Assembly (NCBI GenBank): GCA_027577415.1
Contig: JANBQS010000086.1
Span: 1-38,433, forward strand
Length of the DNA stretch: 38,433 nucleotides
Origin: Coemansia sp. RSA 922
Lineage: Eukaryota > Kickxellomycota > Kickxellomycetes > Kickxellales > Kickxellaceae
Reading direction: 5' to 3'
Part shown: piece by piece, positions 17,467 through 28,520 of the stretch
Layout of the letters: every line of letters begins with the position of its first letter
Numbering within the stretch: position 1 is the first letter of the stretch
Position numbers and translations under genes: made by a program
Notes under the pieces: generated by a model
Database searches by the model: none
What the model saw: the letters and a program-made list of their open reading frames with translations, nothing else
What the model was told of the DNA's origin: nothing

Positions 17467-18640
17467 TTTATATTGACTTGATCTCTACCATAGCAATCAA
17501 TAGTGTTACGCACGTCATGGAACAACGCATCGGCCCATGTGATCAGTCCGATGACAACACACGCCTGCCAGATGTCCCGGACTCTCAACGCTCAAATCGC
17601 CCGCCTACAAAGAGGCACAACTCGGCGACGCTAAGGGTAGCGGGAAAGGCGTATTTCCGTCTATGGAAACGGGCCATGAAAAAGGCTATATAAACATTAA
17701 CCTGTCGGCATCCAGAGGTAGATTCTTGTTCTCACTTTTATATACGCTCATATTTGTTATATTCTATACGCTAAAAAGTTTGCTACGCTCACAAAGTAAC
17801 ATATACGAATGGGTAGGTGGCCGATTGAAATTATTGGACTTGACTATACGCTTGCTATGTGCTTAGTAGCAATTAAGGAGGCGTCGATTGAGCGAAATTG
17901 CCGCGAAACAGGTTAGTTTATTTTACTATGTCCAATGACATACCCGAGCGACTCCCAGCTCGGTGGTGAGTAGGAGTTTAAAGCAAACAATGGATCTCCC
18001 GTGAGCCAGTGTGGGGGAGTACAATTCGACGGCAGGTGAGTGGGGTTTGAGGCTATTGAAATTGGTGTGCTGCGTATAATGGAGGTATGCGAGGCGTGAC
18101 GTATGCATGCAGTGTTGCAATTGCCTTATGACCTGCCCCCACTTTAAGTGGGAGACCGAGAGAGGGGAAGGGAACAAAGCAGGAAAATTTTACAACAGGT
18201 ATAGTAGTTGTTATTTTTTTCTTCTGATTCAAGCAGCAAAGAGCAACCGGTTTTCTCCAGAGAGATTGCACAGTGAACATCTCTAAATAGGCACAGAAAG
18301 GACGTTCCATCTTGGCAAGCGCAATGGGGGGATGGAGGGGATTGGCGCCGCGGATCCGGGCAATTGTTTCTCGTCAAAAAAAAAAAGATGTAGATAAGGG
18401 AGACGAGAAAAGCTCGCAGATGGGAGTGCACACAATTATCAGCCACCAAAGAGATGCTGAATGCATGTGCATGCCGGGGGGAAGAAGAGGAGGTGACGAG
18501 CAGAGCCATCAACGCAGGCATACATACGCTCGGCCTCCTATATAAAGCAGAGCTGCTCGCACCCCGTCTCCGTCTGACCAGCAGCTTCAATCATTGCTAT
18601 CACTCTCCTATTTTTCTCTCCCACTTTTCTATCCTCCCGC
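17467..18640. other. 1.2-kb intergenic region upstream of the P-type ATPase
   Basis: Mostly promoter-like. Two short overlapping frames on the plus strand (17518-17693, 58 codons, basic; and 17663-17866, 67 codons, with a hydrophobic stretch FLFSLLYTLIFVIFY) could be remnants of one small gene broken by a frameshift, but support is weak. The remainder up to 18530 shows nothing I can name. Confidence 0.35.
18541..18546 (+). promoter_or_regulatory. TATA box of the P-type ATPase gene
   Basis: TATAAA in the context CCTATATAAAGCAG, 95 bp upstream of the ATG at 18641, followed by a C/T-rich leader. Confidence 0.6.
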
Positions 18641-21600
18641 ATGCCTGACGAAGGAATCCACGAGTCCAAGCCATTGGGCGGAGGAGGACTACCACGCACT
18701 ATCACCTTCACTGCGGACGAGACCTCGGGTGCTGGAGGCAACCAGCGTACACCGCACCTGCGCAATCTGAGGACATTCCCTTCACGAGAGGCACCTCGCG
18801 CCGTACTGTCTAGCCCCGAAAAGAGCGAAAAGACCAACGTAGAGACTTTAAGCGAAGGCACAGCCGATGACAAGGCAAAGAACGTCGACATCACCGAGCA
18901 TTTGCTGTCGCTGACGGAGGTGTGCGACAAATTCTCAGTGCAAGCCAATGCCGACCATCCACAAGACTCGTTTGGCCTAAGCTCAAGTCAGGCGGCTGAT
19001 CTTTTGGCTAGGCATGGGCCAAACACATTGACGCCGCCGAAAAAGAAATCCAGCTGGCGCAAGTTCCTTGCCTGCCTGACATCGCTGTTCAACCTCATGC
19101 TCATTGCGGCCGGCATCCTCGAGTACATTCTCCTCGGCATCGACTTTGAAAACAACAAGGCCAATGTAAGTACCCCCTCCCTCCTTGGCACATGTGCATT
19201 GCTGCGCTTAATACCCGAGGGAACAGACAAAAAGAGGCGTTTGAGCGGCATTGTCTCTAATAAGCGTACAATGTATTTTGTAGATCTACATGGGAGCCAT
19301 TCTGATCGTAGTGGCGTTCATCAACGCAGCAGTCGAGTGGTGGCAGCAGCGCAAGAGCGAAAATACGCTGGCGGCGTTGCTAAAGATGATCCCAGCCAAG
19401 ACGCACGTGATCCGCGAGCGCAAGCTAGAGTCGATCCAGTCGGCAGACGTGGTGGCGGGCGACGTGCTCTTCCTGCGCATGGGCGACAAGATCCCGGCCG
19501 ACTGCTATGTGTTTTCGTCCAGCGACCTGAAGGTCGACAACTCATCTCTGACTGGCGAATCGGAGCCCCAGGAGCGCGGGGCAGGCAACACGATGCGCAA
19601 TCCGCTGGAAGCCACAAACCTTGCCTTCAACGGCACACTGGCTGTCAGCGGCGAGGCATACGCAATCGTCGTGCGCACAGGCGACAGCACCGTGCTGGGT
19701 CAGATAGCGGGGCTGACGGCGGGCGAGGAAAAGGCCCAGAGTCCGCTTAACCACGAAATTTCGATCTTTGTGCGCATCATTGCCTCAGTGGCCATCTTCA
19801 CCGCTGCCGTGTTCTTCATTGCGGGCATGGCGCTGTACAAGGACTTTCCCTTTGCCATCAACTTTGCCATTGGCACTTTTGTCGCGTGGGTGCCCGAGGG
19901 TCTGCCTGCCACTGTGACGATGCTGCTGACCATCGCAGCGAAGCGCATGGCAGCCGAAAACGTGCTGGTCAAAGATCTACAGGGTGTCGAGACGCTGGGC
20001 GCCATCACGCTACTGGCCACCGATAAGACTGGCACGTTGACACGCAACCAGATGACAGTCTGCAACGTCTGGACCAATGGCATCATGTACGCTGCTACAC
20101 GTGGACACAACGACATGGGCGAGCCCATCAGTGACGCCACAGCAATGGGCATTCGCGAAGTACTTTACACCTCGGCACTGTGTCGCAGTGTCAAATTCGA
20201 CCGCACCGACGTGTCCATGGACAAGCGCCAGCTGCTAGGCGATGCTACCGAGTCGGGGCTAGTGCGGTTCGCTGGCATGCGGCTGGGCGACGAGTTTGAC
20301 GAGCTGCTGCCACGCCACGCCAAGGTCTTTGAGATCCCCTTCAACTCGGCCAACAAGTGGATGCTCTCCATCCACCGCCTGCCGCATGCCTCAGGAGCCT
20401 TGACGCTATTGATCAAGGGCGCTCCCGAGCGCGTGCTGCGCTTGTGCTCGACTATCCTAAGTGGCGGTGCTGCCGTGCCACTGACCGACATTCAGCGTGC
20501 CCAGTACGACGAAACATACGAGTACATGGCGTCGCAAGGCCACCGCGTACTGGCATTTGCGCAGCTGCAGCTCGACGCCTCAGAGTACCCTGACGGGTAT
20601 GCATTTGATCGGAAGAAGGAGAACTACCCAGTCGGCGGCTACACCTTCGTGGGGCTGACATCACTGGAGGACCCGCCCAAGCACGGCGTGCGCGAGGCCA
20701 TTGGCCGCTGCCGCTCGGCGGGTATCCAAGTGATGATGGTCACAGGCGACCACCCACTGACGGCTGAGGCCATCGGCCGCAAGATCAACCTAGTTCTGGG
20801 TGAGACACGCGAGGGCGTGGCCAAGCGCACTGGCCGTCCTGTCGAGGACATTGGCGAAGACGAGTTTGACGCGGTTGTTATTCATGGCGAGCGCATTGCC
20901 GATATGACTGACGACGACTGGGATATGGTTTTCCGCAAGCCCGAGGTCATCTTTGCGCGCACATCGCCCAAAAACAAACTAGAGATCGTCGCCCGCGCTC
21001 AGTCCCTGGGCCACATCTGCGGCGTCACCGGTGACGGTGTGAATGACTCGCCAGCGCTAAAGAAGGCTGACTTGGGCATCGCCATGAACGAATCCGGGTC
21101 CGACGTGTCCAAAGAGGCTGCGTCCATGATTATCCTCGACGACAACTTTGCCTCCATCGTCAAGGGCATCGAGGAAGGCCGCCTGATCTTTGCCAATTTG
21201 AAAAAGTCCATCCGCTACACGCTTACACACTCGACGCCCGAGGTTATCCCCCAGATCCTCTACATTATCGTGCCTCTGCCGCCCATGATAACGTCCATTA
21301 TGATCCTGGTCATCGACTTGGGCTTTGAGATCTTTGCCGCGCTGACTTACGCCTGGGAGCCTCCAGAGTCTGCCAACGGCCTGATGAAGCTGCCGCCGCG
21401 CAAGCCTGTCACTATGCGCTCCATCGCCCAACTGCGCGCTCGCAATGCCCGCCAGCCCCAAGTGTCCATCGACCCTGCCACGGGTAAGCCCATTCAGGAA
21501 AGCCTCGTCGCACGCATACTCCGAACCCTGCGCGCGCCATTTACCAAAGTATGGTGGCAGGATCTCACTGAAAAGACCGAGGGCGAGATTCTAGTCGACG

Positions 21601-22211
21601 GTGACCTTCTGAGCTGGTCATACTTAGAGGCTGGTCTGATCTCGACCATCTCGCTCGTCATCGTGTTCTTTGTCATCCTAAACCACCACGGCATCTCGCC
21701 CAAGCAAGCCCGCTTGATGGCCAAGGCCACTGACGAGGACTATTTCAACAAGGATTCGCCAGACTACACCTACAATGGCCGTCTGTTCACAGGCGAGGAC
21801 CAGTTCTACGCCCTCAACGAGGCCCGTACCGGCGTTATATTCTCCATCTACATACTCCAGGTCTTCAACCTGTTCATCTGCAAGGCTCGGTTACGCCTGC
21901 CCTTTGGCAAGTTTATGTTCCGCAATGTGCGCACCTTTTATGGTTTCTCTGCCGGCTTGCTGCTGCTCGTGTTTATCACCTATATTCCGCCGCTGAACTC
22001 TGTCTTCAACAGCAGCTACAAGTCTATACCACTCTATTGGCTCATAGCCGTTGGATTTGGTTTCTTGCTTCTTGCCTATGCGACCGCTAGAATGCTCGTC
22101 TTGCGAAAGTCCAAACCCATCAGGTGGAACCCGACTATCGACGGCCTCCACATGCATCCGACTGTCTGGAGTACGCGACACACGACGCGATCAATTGAAG
22201 TAGCTGCCTGA
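18641..22211 (+). CDS. Type IIC P-type ATPase (Na+,K+-ATPase alpha-like), two exons
   Basis: Exons 18641-19165 and 19284-22211, with a 118-nt phase-0 intron (GTAAGT...TTGTAG), give 1150 residues. The N-terminal ~125 residues are a hydrophilic extension. Then come the cation-ATPase N domain (LSSSQAADLLARHGPNTLTPPKK), the actuator TGES (265-268), PEGLPATVT in helix M4, the phosphorylation motif DKTGT (Asp422), KGAPERVL in the nucleotide domain and GDGVNDSPALKKADLGIAM (from 758). M6 reads MILVIDLGFEI and the following PPRKP matches the QPRNP of Na,K-ATPases. Relative to animal pumps, the M5 segment reads THSTPEVIP (animal TSNIPEITP) and the second M6 acidic residue is Glu, so ion binding may differ. 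Fungal IIC pumps (ACU type) transport Na+ or K+ at the plasma membrane. It ends 53 bp from the convergent folate gene. Confidence 0.9.
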
Positions 22212-22264
22212 TACATACATAATTTGTCAATATTTTCAAATACATATGTTATTATTACTTTTTT

Positions 22265-23065
22265 TTAATTTAGCACGACAGGCGTTACCTTGTAGAGTCC
22301 ACGCACAGAGTTCATACACATCACGGGCCACCCTTGCTCCACAGCATGTTTAAACTGTGCAACTGTAATCCGGCCTTCGACCATTTGCCCAGACTCAAGC
22401 AAGCTCGCGCGCATAGTACCTGGAAGCAAACTGGCACTGACAGGCGGTGTAACCAGTCTCATCTCGCCAGTGCTCGAGTCAGGCATACTCACAGCTACAT
22501 TAGCAATGTTACCCTCTGTGATCTCGCCTAGCGCGTTGTACAATAGCACTTGTGCACCAGAGTACTCAGCTGGTAGGCGAGCAGCAGCATCGGTGTACAT
22601 TGGGCGGAACGTTGTTTTGCATCGCACAAATACCGAGTCGGCGGTGGGTTGTTGGTCGAGAACCAAAAATACTTCCGCTGATGCCGCAGTAGCTTCAGGC
22701 GTCACTTGGATGTCCAAATGCCCATGACTGTCCAGCAGTACTCGTACTCGATGCGGGATCTCACTATCTGTAAGCCGTTCAGCAACTGCGTTGGATATAA
22801 AGGATGCTGCCGTAGTTTCGTTAAATGCAAATGCCCCTGGCGCGTCATATTCATTTGCCAGCTGTTGTGCTGACTGCTTCATCCGCGATACATGCGCATC
22901 CAGCAGAACCAATCCTACATATAAACTATATTTGCTCAGTATTATTGGTACAGGGTAAAAGAAAATGCTGTACTTGTGTATCTATATCATACCTTGACAC
23001 TTGGTGTAAAGCGTCGTCTCAAGGATTTGGAACGAGGAAATATCAGGCAAAGGTGGAGGAGACAT
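22265..23065 (-). CDS. ABZ2: 4-amino-4-deoxychorismate lyase-like PLP enzyme (class IV aminotransferase fold), two exons
   Basis: Exon 1 is 22993-23065 and exon 2 is 22265-22914, with a 78-nt intron (GTATGA...ATGTAG), giving 240 residues. Exon 1 supplies the family start SSFQILETTLYTKCQG, directly continued by LVLLDAHVSRMKQSA; together this is the canonical LLET...LLD-x-H-x-x-R opening. The PLP lysine is in RCKTTFRPMY (Lys124), matching the fungal KTT-x-R-x-x-Y form. LLYNALGEITEGNIANVAV and LLPGTMRASLLESG complete the cofactor and substrate loops. The reaction converts aminodeoxychorismate to p-aminobenzoate plus pyruvate in folate synthesis. A branched-chain or D-amino-acid aminotransferase is possible from the fold, but the short length and LLPGT-x-R favour the lyase. 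The frame of exon 2 alone has no ATG at its start, which confirms the need for exon 1. Confidence 0.82.
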
Positions 23066-23186
23066 GGTTCAGATGGTCTTTAAAATTTTTTTTTGCCAAC
23101 TTCATTGCTTGAAAAAAAAATTCGGGCGTGCAATTAAATGAGGCCTAAAATATGGGCAGATCTACCAGCACAGAAATGGCTACATA

Positions 23187-26100
23187 CTACTTGGCACTCT
23201 GACCTTGCTCCTTGCTGAGATTCATGCATTCGACCAGCCGCTTAAAATGGCTGTCTCTGGCTAGTAAATTGCTCGGTGTGTCAAACTCGGCGACCTTGCC
23301 CTGGTCCATCACTAGAACTCGGTCGCTGTCCATGATAGTGTTGATTCTGTGTGCAATCGTCAGTACCGTACAGTTCTTGAACTCCTGGCGAATCACCGAC
23401 TGCATGATCTGGTCGGTCTTGGTGTCGACATTGGCCGTCGCCTCGTCCAAAACGAGTATCTTGCGTCGCCAGAGGAGTGCACGACACAGGCTGACTAGCT
23501 GCTGCTGCCCGACACTGAAATTGGACCCTTTATACTGGACCCACTTTTCTAGTCCGGTTCCTAGCATCCAATGACGCTTGCGTATATTGCTGAGCTGCTT
23601 GGACTCCTCCTTGGTCGTCGGGTCGTTCTTTTCCGAATTCTTAGTCTTGGACTTGTATACTATGGTTGGCTCATCCAACAAGTCGGCGATTTGGCAAGCA
23701 TTAATTGCCGCCCACACCTCGTCGTCCGTATATTGGTGAGTCGGATCCAAATTATCGCGGATGGTTCCTTCGAATAGCGACGGGTCTTGCGGAATAATAC
23801 TGATGCGCGAGCGCAAATCGTGCAAACCAATCGTAGAAATGTCGACACCGTCTATGATGATACTCCCACTGTCAGCCTCGACTAGTCTCATCAGCGCATA
23901 GGTCAGCGAGCTCTTGCCAGCGCCAGTACGACCCACTATACCGATCTTCTCTTTGTTGTGAACGACAAAGCTCAACTCGTTGAGCACCGGATCCAAATCG
24001 GATCGATAGCGCAGCCTGAACTGCCTGAACTCAATCTCGCCGGTCTCTGGCCAACAGGGCAATGGACGACTGTCAGCGACAACGCGTGGCTGCTCGCGTG
24101 GAGTATCTTTCGTGTACGAGATGTACCGAGACAATTGGTCGATAAAGCGGTCGTCTATCTGGCCTTGAGAAAATAAGCCTCTAATTCGGCCATAGAGTTC
24201 TATTGCCAAGCTAGTTTCCGCGTCCAACTCGCCTGGCGATACCGGGATAGATGCAAAAAGCCGCAGATACAGTTTATACACCAGTATTGTCGTCTCGATA
24301 ATCTCAGTGAATAGCGTCAATATCAGGTAGTGCGACCTTCGTACAGCATCACTGCTCAACTCATGAGAAATATCCATTGATTTGAACTGGTACAGCTTGT
24401 CCAAGTAGATGTCGGTCATATCGTGAATTCGCAAAAGTGGTCGGTTACACTTAAGGACGTCGTCAAGTCGCTCTCTGGGTCGACCGATAGCCTCGCAACG
24501 CACGTCGTACAGCTTAGGCAGCGTGCCTCTATGCCAGCGCTCTATCGCGTAGTTTAGTGACGCCAACGGCCCGCACATAACCAACAGACCGGGCGATGTC
24601 TTGATGACTCGGATAAAGGTTGCAACTGCGGAAAGATTGCTGTTGACCATAAAGCTGCACAAAGTCATAGGGAATTATTCGGAAATAGTGTTAACGCACT
24701 GGGCATGCAGTCCACTCATTGTTGAATATGGCAGCGACTCCAGCAAAGGAAGAGGCATTGTAAGGACAAGTTGGCGAATCTCCCGACGCATCTTGAATTC
24801 GAGCCTGGTAGTCAAAACTTTTCTCCGGATCCAACGTTCGAGGTTGCGGATCTGGCGATGAGTAAAAGAGACAAACGCGTTAATCAGCAGGTAGTACTTC
24901 AGCGACTGCACCATCGTGGCCGGGTTGCTGTCAGTCATAAGACTGATTCGAAGACTCTGCGTATAGTATAGCGCGTAGGTCTGAGCAATTTGGATACCCA
25001 CTACGATAGCCACCGTGCCATAGCCGCTGAGCTGGATAAAGTGCCAGATGGCTGACCACAAGCTAGCTAGTTTACGGTACTCGAGGGGTTTTGAGTAAAT
25101 GTCAGCCGCACTAGCTTGTTGATCAACCGAGTCGCTGCTGGACATGGTGTCCTTCGAATCGAGAGTATCGAAAGAAATTGTGCTCAAAGTAAGTGGAGTC
25201 TGATTAACGACGCTCATTTTTCCATTGACAAACGTAATGACGGTGTCGCTGAGCGGGACTAAATGTTCTGCGTGAGTGACCAAGATCCGTGTCTTGTGGC
25301 CGATAATGCCGTCGGTGGCCAGAACGCGCTCAACGATATGGCGCTCCACATGTGGGTCAACCGCCGACAATAGATCGTCAAGAACGTAAATGTCCGCTCG
25401 CAAGTACAGCGCTCTATATGACGACATGTAACAATGTTATCCAGAATAGTTAATATCATAAATGACCAAGCGCGTACATGTCAATCTGCATTGAAGACAA
25501 ACAACCTGTTTTGCTTACCTTGCCAGTGCCAGTCGCACCTTTTGTCCGCCAGACAAGTTAACGCCGTTTGTGCCAATCATCGTCAAGTCGCCTTTAGGAA
25601 ACAGTTCAACATCGGCAGCCAGCGCGCAAGCGTCAACGACTTGCGAAAAGTACACCTCGTCAAAGTCGGCGCCCATGAGCACATTGTCGCGGAAGGTGGC
25701 ATTCATAATCCATGGCTTTTGCTCGACATAGCCAATACGACCATAGACGCAGCCCTGGCCACTTGTCAGCGGCATCTCGCCACAAATGGCTGACAAGAAC
25801 GACGATTTACCGCTGCCAATACGCCCAACAAGGGTAACAAAATCGCCCGCCTTTATCTGGAGAGTAACTGGCGCCAGCGAGTATGTATTGGCGCCCCAAG
25901 AAAAGACACACTTGTTGAGGTCGACCGCCAAGTCTCCAGTCGTTGATGAGCGCTCAATGTAATTGGCAGAGTCGGCGTCCAAAAACTCTTGCACTTCCGC
26001 TTTGTTGGCTCGGAAACGCATCAACTTTGAGTTTAGTCCGGCAATAGTTCCCGCAAACACAGTCAACGACCGAATGGGGCTTTCCAATAGCGTAATATCC

Positions 26101-27792
26101 ATGTAGGATATTGTCTCCACAGTTGTAATGTACGACATAAGGGCGAGAACAGCAGATACCTCCGCTGTGGCATGACTCAAGAGATCCAAGCCAAACCGCA
26201 GTACACGCCAGACCATAGGCGGCTCATAGTCTTCGAATCGTGTCGAAGAGTACCCTTTGCTAAAAGCGTCCTCCCAGGCGTAGAACTTGACAGTTCGGAT
26301 GTTATGCAGCATGCTCGTAAAATCTTCCTGGAACTTTGGCGGGGCGTAGACGCGGTTTTGCTCGTACAGCCTCTCAATCTTCCTGGTAACCAATCGCGAT
26401 AAAAGCCAGTGAGCAAGTGCAACGACAATGGGCACCAGAGCTCGCCAGCCGATCTTGCTTGCCGTCACCCACGCGTTGAGTGTCTGAGCCAGAGTCATAC
26501 TGATGATGGACATAAAGCTCTCCGCATCGCCTACGAGGTCCCTGGCTTTCGATTGGATCTGCCAAAGACTGTCGGTTTTGCGCCGAGAAAGCGCATATAC
26601 CACTAACAACTTGCTGTCGATAAGAGCTCTCCTGCGCTTACTGAAGCGCTCCTTAACCTTTGAAAAGTACCGTCGAATAGGCGCCATGAGTACCAGCAGC
26701 TGCCAAACAGTAACTAGCAAGCCCAGCTCAGTCATATTCAGCTCTTGACCACTACGGCTAACAGAGGCCAAGAGGGCAACGAAAACGAGTCGGCGGGAGT
26801 TTCTAGCTAATTGGAAAAGCGTGTCGATAGCCACCGTGTAGGCCATTGTCCTCCACTCTAACAGCAAAAGATCGGTAACCATCGTCCTATTTTTGAAGTT
26901 GTAGAGATAGTCGATGAAAAATAGCAAAACATGTCGATTAGATATACTTTTGACAATATGAAGCAAATAAGAGTTGCTTGCAAAATATACTTGTGCATCT
27001 AGCTTACCTTTTTGCACGGTCATTGCAAATAAGCTTGCACTTTCGGCAAAGATCCTCCTCTGCAGTCGGGTCGCGGATATCCTCAATAGTAAAAGGGCGC
27101 CGCTTGCCCAGCATGATCAAGTCGAGTCCTCGAATCCCAAACATATCGCGCAGACAGCGTATGACATGCGCCTTTGTCTCGGCACTCAGCAGTTGCCAAG
27201 CAACGAGTAAGTGGATAAGAGCGCTGGTAGCTGAAATAGGCAGCGAAAGCAGCGGCAAATCAAAAGCAGTGTTGAGGGCTCGCACAATATGTAGGCACGC
27301 CTGAAGGTTGCCATGGGACACGCTGGCAGCGAAACTCAGAGAGAGAGCCAGTGCCGCAGCGACTGAAACAGTGGATTTTCCCGACAAACCAACCGTAGTC
27401 GACAGGAGAAGGGCAACGTTGGCAAAGCTTGCAGCGGCAGTTAGTGGTCGCTTGTCCGCCATCCCACGCCAGGAGTGCTTTGAAGTAAGCAGGCATAGAA
27501 CGGCCAAGCAAGCAACCACAGTATCAGCCACAGGGCCGACACAGAGCTTGATAAGATAGATAGGAAGCTGTAACTGGTGTCTCATAGTTACTTTACAAAA
27601 TAAAACAAGATAGAAAAAAGTTGTTTTCAATGGCAATGGTAGAGAGAAAAGAACTTGTGTCAACTGCGTGAAAGATGGCAGGTGCCCATTTCTGAGGATG
27701 TCGGGTGTAAAATCCGACAGACAATCTACAAGCAGGGTGTGAGAGCCTGAATACTCCCAGTTTGCGCAGCTTCGGGTGCCGCAGTAAGTCAT
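23187..27792 (-). CDS. ABCC/MRP-type ABC transporter, three exons, with one in-frame stop
   Basis: Exons 27008-27792, 25519-26886 and 23187-25413. Introns of 121 and 105 nt (GTAAGC...ATAG in both) restore AG|G and AG|A arginine codons. The joined frame has 1459 codons. It has a TMD0-like N-terminus, a linker (RPFTIEDIRDPTAEEDL), TMD1, NBD1 (Walker A GRIGSGKSS at ~616; signature NLSGGQKVRLALA, split by intron 2; Walker B DIYVLDD with Asp as is usual in ABCC NBD1), TMD2, and NBD2 (Walker A GRTGAGKSS at ~1212; signature FSVGQQQ; KILVLDEATANVD; IAHR switch His). This is the layout of yeast Ycf1/Bpt1-like vacuolar conjugate pumps. Codon 964 is TAA (24675-24677), within conserved TMD2 sequence (CVNTISE-stop-FPMTLCSF). 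A 45-nt GT-AG intron removing it is possible but would delete family-conserved residues. The protein is either recently inactivated or read through. Confidence 0.82.
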
Positions 27793-28520
27793 AAAATTAG
27801 CTCAACCCCCACTCCCAGATTTCTAGTTTTGGAAATAACGGGAATCCCGGAGAGTGGCTGTGTCTGTCAAGCTCTACAATAAGTAGCTTCCGTTTTGCAT
27901 GCATGTCTTCACAGTCAAGTTCCCGGGAAACAATAACCAACATAATGAGCCTTTTTTGACCTGTGACGCGTGGCAGCTTTTGGGGATGGGAGCGTGTCAG
28001 ATATGCGGAATGTGCAGGGTGCATCCCGAAAGAGCTGCCGACATTACTCATGTTCAAGCTTGCAGTCGCTCAAGTGCAAACTGATAAGAGCCGAGTGTAC
28101 TAGGCAAAAGAGAGCATGTTGGTTTTCTTTATTCAACGCAGTTCACTAGCCCTGCGCCTTGTCATTGATCATATCTCCTAACTGTTTGGGGGAGCATTCA
28201 AGAGGTAAGTGCTCAGATTATCCTTTGAGCACCCACTGTAAATAGCCGCCCTAGACGTAGCCGTGTTTCGGCAGGCATGGTTTGCCAACGCGTCTAGAGA
28301 CTTTATGTCATTGGCAAGCATCGTCTTTGTTTTCTTTGGAGAGAATTATCGCAAAGCCTCTTTGCAAAAAACGACCAAAACATTGGCAGCCTAGAGAGAA
28401 AAAGCTTTGGGGAGGGGGTTTCCGCTCTTCCTTCCTTCCTCTGTATCCACTTCCAGCCAAATATTTCTTTTCCAAGATTTCCAAGCTTTAGCATTTTCCA
28501 ACTAGTATTTATTGGCCACT
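27793..28520. other. Intergenic divergent promoter region, ABCC gene and F-box-like gene
   Basis: No credible gene; the small frames at 27797-28084 have no coding character. Bases 28305-28348 resemble a block upstream of the second F-box-like gene (see findings). A C/T-rich tract at 28425-28500 precedes the F-box-like ATG. Confidence 0.5.

Noticed and set aside
18144..18590. 148-codon minus-strand frame upstream of the ATPase
   Set aside because: It covers the ATPase promoter and TATA box, and its composition is low-complexity with no family features.
24669..24713. 45-nt GT-AG intron that would remove the TAA in the ABCC gene
   Set aside because: Kept only as an alternative: very short, weak donor (GTGCGT), and it would delete residues that align with the conserved TMD2 pattern.
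27797..28084. Opposed 60-86-codon frames upstream of the ABCC gene
   Set aside because: No motif, no start context and overlapping on both strands.
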